DNA of 19,237 nt from Ruminococcaceae bacterium UBA6413 (GCA_002437415.1 DJPL01000040.1:1-19237); one strand, 5' to 3'; shown: positions 1 to 6,997, counted from the first letter of the stretch. Numbers and translations are program-made. Notes: generated by a model not told the origin, from the letters alone.

Positions 1-26
1 ACATTTATTATAGAGCCTTTTTATGC

Positions 27-57
27 AAAAAACAGCCGCGGACTTTAGCCCGCGGCT
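27..57 (-). terminator. Intrinsic terminator of the 94-1083 gene
   Basis: An 8-bp perfect stem (34-41 AGCCGCGG with 50-57 CCGCGGCT, 8-nt loop) is followed, in the minus direction, by a run of T (the six A at 27-32). It lies 37 bp past the stop codon of the minus-strand gene, where its terminator is expected. Confidence 0.85.
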
Positions 58-93
58 TATTCTTATACTGTTATCGCCAAACCCGATGCTATA

Positions 94-1083
94 TCAGCCG
101 TTATCCGAGCTGCAGTTCTCTTCACTGCTGCTGTCGGAGCTTTCATCGGCGGCATAATGCATATTTATCATCACACGCTTGAACTCGTCTGAATCCTTCG
201 CCGGTCCTACAAGCCATCTGTGCTTATGTCCCGGTTCAGTCGGAGATAATATGTCTTCACCGTAGCAACCTTCAAAAGTTTGTATTGTTGCAATGTTGCC
301 ACTCTCATCAATTTTAATTATAGTTTTAATTTTTGCAGGGTTATGCTCTACATAGTACAGATACAGAGTATTTGTTCCGTCATCTGAGCGTGAGAAATCC
401 TGCAAAGGATTTGTTTCATCTCCGATTGTTATTGAACCTTCAACATATTCTACGCCATGAGCATTCTTTTTAACGGATGCCTTTATTGCTACTTCCACAT
501 GTTCAAGACTGTCAAACTGCTCTTCTGGTTTCACATGATTGCCGTAGATATCTGCAAATGTACCGGAAATATTTACTTCCTGCACAAGCGTTGATGTATA
601 GCGGATAATATTCTGCTCCTTGATAACTCTGTCGAAGCTGTCATCATCGGTGGCAGGACCTGCCCATGTACCTTCCTTCTCTGTGTTATTCAACGGCATA
701 ACGCTTACAACCGCGCTGTTCGTACCTGTTGCAGTTCTGACAATAAGGTCAAGTATGCCTTCCTCGCTTCTTGAATTAAGCGTCATTCCCGATGGATCGG
801 AGCTTGCAGAAGTAATCTTATACTCAGTGTCACCGACCTTTACAGTGCCCTCGGCACCCGTGACAGCAACTATATTTTTTGTAATAACCGCATCTATGCT
901 TATCTCGGTATGCTCAAGCACATCAAAGCTTACTGTATCGCTGAGTGTTCTACTGATATCTGCAAAAGTTCCGCTGATTTTAAGTGCCTGCGTGGTAGTG
1001 TTCAGCATCAGTACGATAACGACCGTAAGCACTACGATAATGAATAGACAGATAGTGATAATTATTTTCTGAAATCTTGGCAT
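94..1083 (-). CDS. Membrane-anchored protein with two tandem copies of an unrecognised domain
   Basis: Not recognised as a named family. The 329-residue product starts with a short basic stretch and one strong hydrophobic segment (about residues 7-27, no lipobox), so it is probably a signal-anchored protein facing outside. Two copies of one domain follow (about 34-168 and 169-310). Each opens with ISGTFADI, has LEH(T/V)E(I/V) about 20 residues later, an acidic glycine-rich strand (EGTVKVGD / EGSITIGD), and closes with W.(A/V)GPA.D.D.F.RV. The tail is rich in Ser, Glu and Asp. The frame is open upstream to 1209, but no ribosome site precedes that ATG. The ATG at 1083 has GGAAAGGA about 6 bases before it and begins the hydrophobic segment, so it is preferred. 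The gene is flanked by its own promoter and terminator, so it is probably monocistronic. Confidence 0.8.
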   Translation of the reverse strand: MPRFQKIIITICLFIIVVLTVVIVLMLNTTTQALKISGTFADISRTLSDTVSFDVLEHTEISIDAVITKNIVAVTGAEGTVKVGDTEYKITSASSDPSGMTLNSRSEEGILDLIVRTATGTNSAVVSVMPLNNTEKEGTWAGPATDDDSFDRVIKEQNIIRYTSTLVQEVNISGTFADIYGNHVKPEEQFDSLEHVEVAIKASVKKNAHGVEYVEGSITIGDETNPLQDFSRSDDGTNTLYLYYVEHNPAKIKTIIKIDESGNIATIQTFEGCYGEDILSPTEPGHKHRWLVGPAKDSDEFKRVMINMHYAADESSDSSSEENCSSDNG

Positions 1084-1260
1084 AAAATATCCTTTCCCGT
1101 ATGTTTTTACTGCGTTTGTTTTGCTTTCGCCAATGTGTTTGCAATTGCCGTCCGATGCATAAAGCACCGAAACGTTTTTAGCCCTTTTGTTGCGTAAATG
1201 TAACTGCATTTTTGTTAAAATTTTATATGTAAGTGATATCAGCCCCCAATCTTTATTTAT

Positions 1261-1289
1261 ATTTTACCATATTTAATATCTTTTGTCAA
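1261..1289 (-). promoter_or_regulatory. Sigma-A promoter of the 94-1083 gene
   Basis: On the minus strand TTGACA (1284-1289) and TAAAAT (1261-1266) are separated by exactly 17 bases. Transcription would start near 1254, giving a leader of about 170 bases before the preferred ATG at 1083. No known riboswitch class was recognised in that leader. Confidence 0.75.
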
Positions 1290-1314
1290 CAATCAAATCA
1301 ACTTTTATATACGC

Positions 1315-1344
1315 AAAAAGCGGCACAGCATAATGCCGTACCGC
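1315..1344 (-). terminator. Intrinsic terminator of the DUF11 gene
   Basis: Minus-strand stem of about 11 bp with two G-U pairs (GCGGTACGGCA pairing with TGCTGTGCCGC) followed by TTTTT (1315-1319). It lies 26 bp past the stop codon of the 1371-2219 gene. Confidence 0.85.
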
Positions 1345-1370
1345 TCCGCCGATTATTCGCTTATAATGAT

Positions 1371-2219
1371 TTAACCGAGTGTGCCTGTAACCGTAACTGT
1401 CGTTTTTCCGGGAGTTACTGCTATTGTGCCGTCGGCATTGGTCGTGAATGTTGCCGCAGGCACTGTGATAGCGCCCTGAGCCGTTTCAAACACGCCTGTT
1501 GTTTCGTCATAGGTGTACTTGGTATCGTCAAGTGTCGTGCCGTTATAGCTTACCGTAATGCCTTTGAGAATGGGGTTGAACACATCGCGCAGTACAACAT
1601 CGTCAGCCTCTGTAACCGCCGTGTTGCCCTTGTTTGTGATGGTAAACGTGTAGGTTATCTCGCCGTTTTCGCTGACTACGATCGGGCTGAGCGCCTTTTC
1701 GATATCAAGAATTGCACCCACAACCGCATTGACGGTTTCTGTTGCCGTGACAGGTTCGGCAATTCCGCCGCCGGTCACCGTAATGTTATTGGTAATGGAC
1801 GATTCGATATCAAGCGGTGCATACGCCGTGGTTTTCGCCTTATAGACGATCTGCGCCTCCGAATTTGCGGGAACGTTTATACCTGTTATCACAAGCGGAG
1901 GTCCTGCGGTAACTGTCGGAGCAGTCTGGAGAACTCCGTTTATAAAATAACGGATATCGCCCGTGTAGCTCAGCGGATACACGGTGTTCGTTTCGTAGGC
2001 ATACGCTCCGAGGTTATCGGTCAGCGTAAGGTTTGTGAAAGCCGTACTGCCGTTGTTGACAATGTTTACGATATAGGTTATATCGCTGTCGGGGCTGTAG
2101 GTTTCGGAAAGGGCGTATTTTGTTGCGGACAGCGTCTGCTGTATCTCACCTGTGGTTACGTTTGAATTTACTACCGTGCCGTTATACGAAAGGGTAGCAA
2201 CGTTTGTGAATGTTGCCAT
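1371..2219 (-). CDS. DUF11-domain (conserved repeat domain) protein lacking a signal peptide
   Basis: The 282-residue product is Thr/Asn/Val-rich and predicted all-beta. Two DUF11-like modules are visible: about 33-165 (a YSPDSDITYIVNIVNNGS strand pair, then TLTDNLG) and about 170-282 (LDIEKALSP, then GEITYTFTITNKGNTAVT and VLRDVF). The pattern 'ITYTxxIxNxG...VxxxDxF' is typical of DUF11, found in clostridial surface and cell-associated proteins. The N-terminus (MATFTNVATLSYNG) has no hydrophobic segment and no anchoring signal is seen, so export by Sec is not supported. An AAGGAGG site lies 6-7 bases before the ATG, a very strong ribosome site suggesting high expression. A role on spores or the cell surface is only a guess. 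The family call is fairly sure; the function is unknown. Confidence 0.85.
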   Translation of the reverse strand: MATFTNVATLSYNGTVVNSNVTTGEIQQTLSATKYALSETYSPDSDITYIVNIVNNGSTAFTNLTLTDNLGAYAYETNTVYPLSYTGDIRYFINGVLQTAPTVTAGPPLVITGINVPANSEAQIVYKAKTTAYAPLDIESSITNNITVTGGGIAEPVTATETVNAVVGAILDIEKALSPIVVSENGEITYTFTITNKGNTAVTEADDVVLRDVFNPILKGITVSYNGTTLDDTKYTYDETTGVFETAQGAITVPAATFTTNADGTIAVTPGKTTVTVTGTLG

Positions 2220-2260
2220 TGTTTATCCTCCTTGAAATAAGTTTTTCCGGGTACCCGTTT

Positions 2261-2291
2261 CAATTTATGACACAGTGTGCCTTTATGTGCC
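2261..2291 (-). promoter_or_regulatory. Possible sigma-K-like promoter of the DUF11 gene (weak)
   Basis: No good TTGACA/TATAAT pair was found between the upstream terminator (2317) and the DUF11 start. On the minus strand an AC dinucleotide lies 17 bases before CATAAATT, which fits the loose sigma-K pattern AC-N16/17-CATANNNT. TTGGCA with an 18-base gap to CATAAA is a sigma-A alternative. A 10-bp palindrome CGGGTACCCG (2248-2257) lies between this site and the ribosome site. All of this is weak. Confidence 0.2.
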
Positions 2292-2316
2292 AAACGCAGT
2301 TGATATCCCTGTAACA

Positions 2317-2353
2317 TAAAAACCGGGCAACGATTTTCACATCGCCGCCCGGT
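2317..2353 (-). terminator. Minus-strand terminator hairpin upstream of the DUF11 gene
   Basis: A 13-bp stem (2322-2334 with 2341-2353, 6-base loop) is followed on the minus strand by TTTTT (from the A run 2317-2321). On the minus RNA all 13 positions pair, two of them as G-U; on the plus RNA the same two positions would be A-C mismatches. The hairpin is therefore built for minus-strand transcription. No gene is known upstream of it on that strand. It would end a short transcript from the spoIIE regulatory region or act as an attenuator ahead of the DUF11 gene. It is 30/32 identical to the hairpin at 14278-14309. Confidence 0.75.
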
Positions 2354-2501
2354 CATGCTATAACTTTTCCTTTGCCTAAGCTCTTTACCACCCCATAAAA
2401 ACCGTCACATATTATCATTTCCCCTCAAAAAAACTCGCCTGCCCCGATATAATACTTTGCCCGACATTTCCCGCTTTCCTTTGCATTTCACCGTTACTTA
2501 C

Positions 2502-2535
2502 TGCGACAAAAAGCGCCGCTTCTCAATTGTAAAAT
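2502..2535 (+). promoter_or_regulatory. Candidate spoIIE promoter with a possible Spo0A box
   Basis: TAAAAT at 2530-2535 could be a -10 box. No TTGACA lies 17 bases upstream. Instead TGCGACAAAA (2502-2511) is there, which on the other strand reads TTTTGTCGCA, one mismatch from the Spo0A core TGTCGAA. A poor -35 overlapped by a 0A box is what Spo0A-activated sigma-A promoters look like in Bacillus. This is inference from one box. Confidence 0.35.
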
Positions 2536-2553
2536 AATAACATATCGATATTC
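2526..2553 (-). promoter_or_regulatory. Possible sigma-E-like promoter firing away from spoIIE
   Basis: On the minus strand GAATATC (2547-2553) and TTTACAAT (2526-2533) are 13 bases apart. The sigma-E pattern in Bacillus is roughly KMATATT-N13/14-CATACAAT, so the -10 matches 6 of 8. A transcript from here would run toward the terminator at 2317-2353. Confidence 0.25.
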
Positions 2554-2609
2554 CCGCATTTTTCGTTTTTCATCGGGAATATCTGCATTTGCGAAAGGAA
2601 GTTTACAAT
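2526..2609. repeat. Nested inverted repeats over the spoIIE leader and start
   Basis: Outer arms ATTGTAAA (2526-2533) and TTTACAAT (2602-2609) and inner arms GATATTCCCG (2547-2556) and CGGGAATATC (2574-2583) are both perfect. The inner pair can form a 10-bp hairpin with a 17-base loop, 10 bases before the ribosome site AAAGGAAG. The right outer arm covers the first two bases of the ATG. Confidence 0.65.
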
Positions 2610-4884
2610 GTCAAGGGCAGTAACAAAAAACAGCGTACATATCCGCGAGCATTCGGTCATAAGGTGCGGCGCGGTAATGCTTATCGCGGCAGTCATTTCA
2701 ATGAGTACGGTGCTCGGGAAGCCGTCACCCTTTGCGGCGTCATTTGCGGCGGCAATGAGCGGCATCGATTGCATAAGCGCTTTTGTCGGCAGCGTCGCAG
2801 GCTACATTCTCGGCGGCAATTATTCGGACGGCGTGACCGTCACCTCGGCTCTGCTGTCGGTAGTCGCTATACGTCTTATCGTTTCCCGCCGAAAAACCGC
2901 CGTTTCCGATGCGGTATCGGCTATAACTGCGGCAGGCTCGGTATTTGCCGCTAACTTTCTCACCTCATCCTCCGTCAGCGATATTATGAACTGCATTATC
3001 CTGTCGGCTATGGCGGGCGGCGGCGCAGTCGTGGCGCTCAGGCTTATACGTCTGTCGTCAAAGCGCGAGCTTGTCAAGGTGACCGTCAGGAGCGACCCTC
3101 TCAGCTTCATCTGCGTTATAGGCGGCTGTGCCATAGTGTCGGGCATTCTCTCCCACTACAGCATAGGCATATTCAATTTCGGCATTATCTTTGCGTCCGG
3201 ACTGGCTCTTTGCGCCGCCATGAAGTATGGGAGCGGAGCGGGTGCGGTGTGTGCCGCCGCCTGCGCTTTAGGTACGGCGGTAGGTACAGGCGGTAATGCT
3301 TTCCTCGCCGCGGCTCTTGCACCTGCGGCGGCTCTTGCAGGTATGTTTTCGGGCGGGAAGAAAATAAGCGCGGCGGGAGCGTTCGTGCTCACCGGAACAA
3401 TATGCACCGCCTTTTTTACAATGGATAACGCAAAGCTTGCCGTGGCGGCGGATATTTTTATGTCCTCGGCGGTATTTATGCTTCTCCCCGCAAGGCTCAC
3501 CGCCGAACAGACAGATATGGTGAAGCTGTCAGCCGCCGAAAACAGTATCCGCAGGCTGTTCGCAAAACGCCTAAAATTTGCCGAGGGAGCGATCGCAGAG
3601 GTGCGGCGGACGGTCGGACTTACCGCCGAAAAGCTCGACAATGTTCCTACGCGTGATATAAGCTGGGTGTATAATACCGCGTGTGATGAAATTTGCAGAA
3701 AGTGCAGATATAATATGCAGTGCTGGGGAAAGGAATACGGCGACAGCATAAAGCAGTTTGCCAAGCTTACAAATGCCGTTAAAAGCGGCGAAGAACCCAC
3801 CCCGGAGCTGTTTTCCGCCCCGTTGTCGGAGCGTTGCCCCCACAAGGAGCAGTTATGCAGTAAGATCCACAAGCTTTACACCACGCTGTCGAATAATGAA
3901 GCCGAGCGCAGAAGAATAGCGCGTATGCGTTCCGTACTTACCGCTCAGTTATCGGCAACAGAGCAAATTCTATCCCAGTTATCGGACGAAATTGAAAACA
4001 GCGGCGAAATCGAGCCCGAATACAACGAAACCGCAGTCAATGTCCTGTACAAGCTCGGCTGTGAAGATGCCGAAGCGGTGAGCGTTCAGCTCGGCGAGCA
4101 AGGCAGAATGTCGGTAGAAGCCTACTCCGATACAGGCTTCTTTGCTTCAAAGCAGGATATCTGCGAGGCGCTGACGCTTGCTTTCCGCCGCCGCTTCGAC
4201 CTGCCGACAATAAGCCGTGTGGGCGGCGGCTGTAAGCTCAGCGTTTTTTCGCAGACCACCTACACGCTTGATATAGAGATATGCCAGCTCAGCAAGACCG
4301 AGGGCACTGCCTGCGGAGATTATTACGAGAGCTTCATCGACAAGAGCGGCATAGCCTATGTAGTCTTGTCGGACGGTATGGGGAGCGGAAGCAGAGCGCG
4401 CGTCGATTCGTCCTTTGCCTGCGGTATGCTGATACGGCTTTTGCAGGCGGGAGTAGGCATTGACGCGGCGATAAACGTCATAAACACCTCCCTTATGTGC
4501 AAGTCCTCCGATGAGAGCTTCGCCACGCTTGAGATATGCGCCGTTGACCTCTACAGCGGTAAGACCGACCTGTATAAGGCTGGCAGTGCAAACACCTACA
4601 TCAAGTGCGGAAGCCGCTGTATGCGCCTCGGCTGTAAGGGGCTTCCTGTCGGCGTAAAAGACGAGCCTGTCTACGACCGCAGGACATTCACGATAGGCAG
4701 TCGCGATATGATAGTAATGACAAGTGACGGCGCGGAGCTGAACGAGAAATGGCTCTACCGTGAAATGGACAAAGAGCCCGACTTAAAGGAATTTTCCAAA
4801 GAGGTTGCCGCTACCGCAAGGTTCTATGCGGGAGATGAAAAAAGCGATGATATTTCCGTAATAGCCATGCGGCTGAGCAAATAA
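2608..4884 (+). CDS. spoIIE: Stage II sporulation protein E, PP2C-type serine phosphatase
   Basis: SpoIIE dephosphorylates the anti-sigma-factor antagonist SpoIIAA at the sporulation septum, which frees sigma-F in the forespore. The 758-residue protein is close to the family length (827 in B. subtilis). Residues about 10-315 are mostly hydrophobic with many membrane segments; a regulatory central region follows (about 315-555, including a Cys cluster CRKCRYNMQCW near 371). The C-terminal PP2C domain (about 560-758) has the metal-binding signatures GDYYES (Asp571), LSDGMGSG (Asp589) and the closing KSDDISVIAMRL (Asp747/748). AAAGGAAG precedes the ATG. The gene stands alone, with a divergent regulatory region before it and a terminator 56 bp after it. 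Its presence argues for a spore former. No damage is seen. Confidence 0.96.
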   Translation: MSRAVTKNSVHIREHSVIRCGAVMLIAAVISMSTVLGKPSPFAASFAAAMSGIDCISAFVGSVAGYILGGNYSDGVTVTSALLSVVAIRLIVSRRKTAVSDAVSAITAAGSVFAANFLTSSSVSDIMNCIILSAMAGGGAVVALRLIRLSSKRELVKVTVRSDPLSFICVIGGCAIVSGILSHYSIGIFNFGIIFASGLALCAAMKYGSGAGAVCAAACALGTAVGTGGNAFLAAALAPAAALAGMFSGGKKISAAGAFVLTGTICTAFFTMDNAKLAVAADIFMSSAVFMLLPARLTAEQTDMVKLSAAENSIRRLFAKRLKFAEGAIAEVRRTVGLTAEKLDNVPTRDISWVYNTACDEICRKCRYNMQCWGKEYGDSIKQFAKLTNAVKSGEEPTPELFSAPLSERCPHKEQLCSKIHKLYTTLSNNEAERRRIARMRSVLTAQLSATEQILSQLSDEIENSGEIEPEYNETAVNVLYKLGCEDAEAVSVQLGEQGRMSVEAYSDTGFFASKQDICEALTLAFRRRFDLPTISRVGGGCKLSVFSQTTYTLDIEICQLSKTEGTACGDYYESFIDKSGIAYVVLSDGMGSGSRARVDSSFACGMLIRLLQAGVGIDAAINVINTSLMCKSSDESFATLEICAVDLYSGKTDLYKAGSANTYIKCGSRCMRLGCKGLPVGVKDEPVYDRRTFTIGSRDMIVMTSDGAELNEKWLYREMDKEPDLKEFSKEVAATARFYAGDEKSDDISVIAMRLSK

Positions 4885-4906
4885 GCAAGTATCCGGATAA
4901 ACAGTA

Positions 4907-4935
4907 TTGACCGCGGAGCTTTCAGGTGATAAAAT
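4907..4935 (+). promoter_or_regulatory. Sigma-A promoter of the EamA transporter gene
   Basis: TTGACC (4907-4912), a 17-base spacer and TAAAAT (4930-4935). The predicted start near 4942 falls at the very beginning of the terminator-like hairpin that follows. Confidence 0.7.
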
Positions 4936-4939
4936 ATAT

Positions 4940-4979
4940 AGCGGTGCTGTCCGTTTAAGACAGTGCCGCTTGATTTTTT
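4940..4979 (+). terminator. Intrinsic terminator after spoIIE / at the 5' end of the EamA mRNA
   Basis: A 12-bp stem with two G-U pairs (4940-4951 with 4959-4970, 7-base loop) is followed by TGATTTTTT. It most simply ends spoIIE transcription. The promoter just upstream would also place this hairpin at the 5' tip of the transporter mRNA. Confidence 0.75.
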
Positions 4980-4995
4980 GTTAAACGAGGTTTTT

Positions 4996-5931
4996 ATGAA
5001 AGCGGATACCCTTAAAAAGACATATATCGCGGCGTTGCTCGCAATGCTCTGCTCTGCGCTCTGGGGCAGTGCGTTTCCCTGTGTGAAGATAGGCTACGGA
5101 CTGTTCTCGGTAGATACGGAAAATCCCGCGTCACTGATACTTTTCGCCGGAGTAAGGTTTTTTATTGCCGGAATTATGGTTATCATAATAGGCAGTATTA
5201 TGCACAAAAAGCCGATGATACCGAAGCTTCGCGAAGTGCCTAAGGTCATCTCCCTTAGCCTGTTCCAGACTATCCTGCAATATCTGTTTTTCTACATAGG
5301 ACTTGCCAACACAAGCGGCGTAAAGTCCTCCGTTATCGAGGGTATGAGCGTGTTTGTATGCATTCTGATTTCATCGCTGATATTCCGCTTGGAGAAGCTG
5401 ACATGGCTTAAGATAGCAGGCTGTGTGCTCGGCACAGCGGGTATTATCGTTATCAATCTTGACAGCTCACTGCTCAGCGGCTTCAACCTTACAGGTGACG
5501 GATTTATCCTTATCTCCACAGTCGCCTATGCCCTGTCCTCGGTGCTTATAAAGCGCTTTTCGGTCGATACCGACACTATGATGCTCAGCGGCTGGCAGTT
5601 TCTGTTCGGCGGCGCGATAATGACGATCATCGGCTTAATAATGGGCGGTGGCTTGAGTATTTCGGGCGATCCCGCACCCGCTGTGCTTATGCTCCTCTAT
5701 CTTGCGTTCATCTCAGCCTGTGCTTATTCGATATGGAGCACCTTGCTGAAATACAACCCTGTTTCAAAAATCGCGGTGTTCGGCTTTATGAACCCGGTGT
5801 GCGGGGTTCTGCTCTCGGCACTTCTGCTCGGTGAAGCACAGCAGGCATTCCGACCTGAAGCGCTTATCGCACTTGTGCTTATCAGCCTCGGAATTTTCAT
5901 AGTCAACAAAGGACAGGAACAAAAAGGCTGA
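4996..5931 (+). CDS. EamA/DMT-family transporter (drug/metabolite exporter type)
   Basis: The 311-residue inner-membrane protein has about ten hydrophobic segments arranged as two EamA halves (about 10-148 and 160-304). Typical features are ALLAMLCSALWGSAFPCVKIG at the start, GV(K)SSVIEGMSVF in the first half, LGTAGI(I)VINLD at its end, and FGFMNPVCGVLLSALLLGE in the second half. The family exports small metabolites, amino acids or drugs; the substrate cannot be told from sequence. The frame is open from a GTG at 4963, but that lies inside the upstream hairpin. The ATG at 4996 has ACGAGG 5 bases before it and is preferred. It has its own promoter. Confidence 0.92.
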   Translation: MKADTLKKTYIAALLAMLCSALWGSAFPCVKIGYGLFSVDTENPASLILFAGVRFFIAGIMVIIIGSIMHKKPMIPKLREVPKVISLSLFQTILQYLFFYIGLANTSGVKSSVIEGMSVFVCILISSLIFRLEKLTWLKIAGCVLGTAGIIVINLDSSLLSGFNLTGDGFILISTVAYALSSVLIKRFSVDTDTMMLSGWQFLFGGAIMTIIGLIMGGGLSISGDPAPAVLMLLYLAFISACAYSIWSTLLKYNPVSKIAVFGFMNPVCGVLLSALLLGEAQQAFRPEALIALVLISLGIFIVNKGQEQKG

Positions 5932-5943
5932 TACATAATTACC

Positions 5944-5999
5944 AACAGTAATACGGCTGTTATTTTACACTTGTTGTAATTAAAATTACTTTTGTTTTT
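5944..5999 (+). terminator. Probable weak terminator(s) after the EamA gene
   Basis: Two small hairpins: AACAG (5944-5948) with CTGTT (5957-5961) followed by ATTTT, and GTAAT (5976-5980) with ATTAC (5985-5989) followed by TTTTGTTTTT. Both stems are only 5 bp, so efficiency is uncertain. Confidence 0.4.
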
Positions 6000-6031
6000 C
6001 GGAAAAAAGCTGAAAAAATTTATAAAAAAGC

Positions 6032-6060
6032 TTGACATCGAGGTTTTGTTGTGATATAAT
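6032..6060 (+). promoter_or_regulatory. Consensus sigma-A promoter of tRNA-Gln
   Basis: TTGACA (6032-6037), 17-base spacer, TATAAT (6055-6060): a perfect consensus, as usual for stable RNA genes. The transcript should start near 6067. A leader hairpin GTTGTC (6068-6073) / GACAAC (6082-6087) lies between it and the tRNA. Confidence 0.92.
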
Positions 6061-6099
6061 AATCTACGTTGTCACGACAGCGACAACAAAACCGAATAT

Positions 6100-6175
6100 T
6101 GGGGTGTCGCCAAGTGGTAAGGCATCGGACTCTGACTCCGCCATTTCGAGGGTTCAAATCCTTCCACCCCAGCCA
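6100..6175 (+). tRNA. tRNA-Gln (anticodon CTG) with encoded CCA
   Basis: Acceptor stem TGGGGTG (6100-6106) pairs with CACCCCA (6165-6171), then discriminator G and an encoded CCA (6173-6175). The D-arm is GCC-AAGTGGTAA-GGC, the anticodon loop CTCTGAC, and the T-loop TTCAAAT. The U1-A72 pair and sequence are typical of tRNA-Gln in Gram-positive bacteria. The outermost pair of the anticodon stem is a T-C mismatch. It reads CAG codons. Confidence 0.95.
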
Positions 6176-6180
6176 GAATT

Positions 6181-6217
6181 CCACCGCAATTTTTTAAATT
6201 GCGGTGGGTTTTATTTT
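6181..6217 (+). terminator. Intrinsic terminator of tRNA-Gln
   Basis: Perfect 11-bp stem (CCACCGCAATT 6181-6191 with AATTGCGGTGG 6197-6207) followed by GTTTTATTTTTATT, six bases after the tRNA CCA end. Confidence 0.93.
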
Positions 6218-6273
6218 TATTCGGTTTTAAGATGTTTTAAATTGGGGAAAATTTGAAATCAAGAGAGGTAAAT

Positions 6274-6714
6274 ATGGACTTTAAAGCTATTACATCAACA
6301 GACAAATTATGGTGCGAAGCACGAAACTATGCAGAAAGCTGTTCGTGGGGAGCAGGAAAAACACTGGCAAACGCTATGGACAATAATAGCTTCAGTGACT
6401 GGGAAAGAGTTATTGTCGCAATGGACGGCAAGAAGATCTGCGGCTACTGTACAGTTACAAAAACAGACTGTATTCCCGATATCGATTATACGCCGTACAT
6501 CGGTTTTATGTTTGTCGGCGAAGAATACCGCGGTAACAGATTAAGCCAACAGCTTATCGAGTATGCCGCAGATTATTTAAAAACGCTCAGGTTTAACAAA
6601 GTGTACCTGATAAGCGATCACGAGAATTTGTATGAGAAATACGGTTTTCGCGTAACAGACCGAAAAGTTGCCCCTTGGGGTTCAGAAGAAAAAATATATG
6701 TGCTGAATATATAA
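6274..6714 (+). CDS. GNAT-family N-acetyltransferase
   Basis: The 146-residue protein has the GNAT acetyl-CoA fold: a strand CGYCTVTKTD (about 55-65), the strand IGFMFVGEEYRGNRLSQQLIEYA (about 76-98) with the acyl-CoA pyrophosphate loop variant R-G-N-R-L-S in place of RxxGxG/A, and the late motif LYEKYGF (about 122-128) common near the C-terminus. The substrate is unknown. The frame is open from 6253, but AGAGAGG lies just before the ATG at 6274, so that start is chosen. No clear promoter is seen between the tRNA terminator and this gene, so read-through from the tRNA promoter is possible. Confidence 0.88.
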   Translation: MDFKAITSTDKLWCEARNYAESCSWGAGKTLANAMDNNSFSDWERVIVAMDGKKICGYCTVTKTDCIPDIDYTPYIGFMFVGEEYRGNRLSQQLIEYAADYLKTLRFNKVYLISDHENLYEKYGFRVTDRKVAPWGSEEKIYVLNI

Positions 6715-6798
6715 AATAGCGTGAAGCTTCCGGAGCTTTCGCAAAGGAACATACCCCAACCTGAAAGGCGAAAGCCCTTATTCACAGTCCACTGCATT

Positions 6799-6830
6799 AA
6801 GAACCGCAATTTTGCGGTTCTTTTCTTTTT
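6799..6830 (+). terminator. Intrinsic terminator of the acetyltransferase gene
   Basis: 10-bp perfect stem (AAGAACCGCA 6799-6808 with TGCGGTTCTT 6813-6822, tetraloop ATTT) followed by TTCTTTTT. It lies 84 bp past the stop; the gap holds no recognisable gene. Confidence 0.88.
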
Positions 6831-6922
6831 GAGTTGTCGGCACTGCTTAAATCCCACCCGATAACCCCCTCCTCCCACAATTACTGTTTTTTACAAAACA
6901 GGCTCAGATTTTGAAAAAAGGG

Positions 6923-6951
6923 TTGACAAGGAAAAGCAATCATGGTACTAT
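6923..6951 (+). promoter_or_regulatory. Sigma-A promoter of the BspA-like gene
   Basis: TTGACA (6923-6928), 17-base spacer, TACTAT (6946-6951, 4 of 6 matches). The leader is about 40 bases long, with AAAGGAG (6985-6991) before the ATG. Confidence 0.7.
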
Positions 6952-6997
6952 TTTAATATATTTACAGCTTTATGCTGAGAGCCAAAAGGAGAAATAA

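Larger units (their letters stand above)
2354..2607. other. Divergent regulatory region between the DUF11 gene and spoIIE
   Basis: No convincing gene. On the minus strand two tiny reading frames (2415-2486, 23 codons, and 2353-2418, 21 codons) overlap by ATGA, and the second stops exactly at the terminator stem. Their ribosome sites are poor: GAGGGG lies only 2 bases before the second ATG. The right half holds the candidate spoIIE promoter and nested inverted repeats, listed separately. Confidence 0.5.

Noticed and set aside
1084..1254. Riboswitch in the leader of the 94-1083 gene
   Set aside because: I compared it with the c-di-GMP, TPP and cobalamin consensus cores by eye and found no match.
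2171..2356. Minus-strand 61-codon frame upstream of the DUF11 gene
   Set aside because: It starts at the terminator stem, reads across the DUF11 ribosome site and overlaps its start out of frame.
3156..3872. Long minus-strand frame opposite spoIIE (238 codons)
   Set aside because: It lies wholly inside spoIIE, whose phosphatase motifs are clear; it has no ribosome site and no recognisable domain.
4963..4995. GTG start for the EamA transporter
   Set aside because: The GTG lies inside the terminator-like stem without a ribosome site; the ATG at 4996 has ACGAGG.
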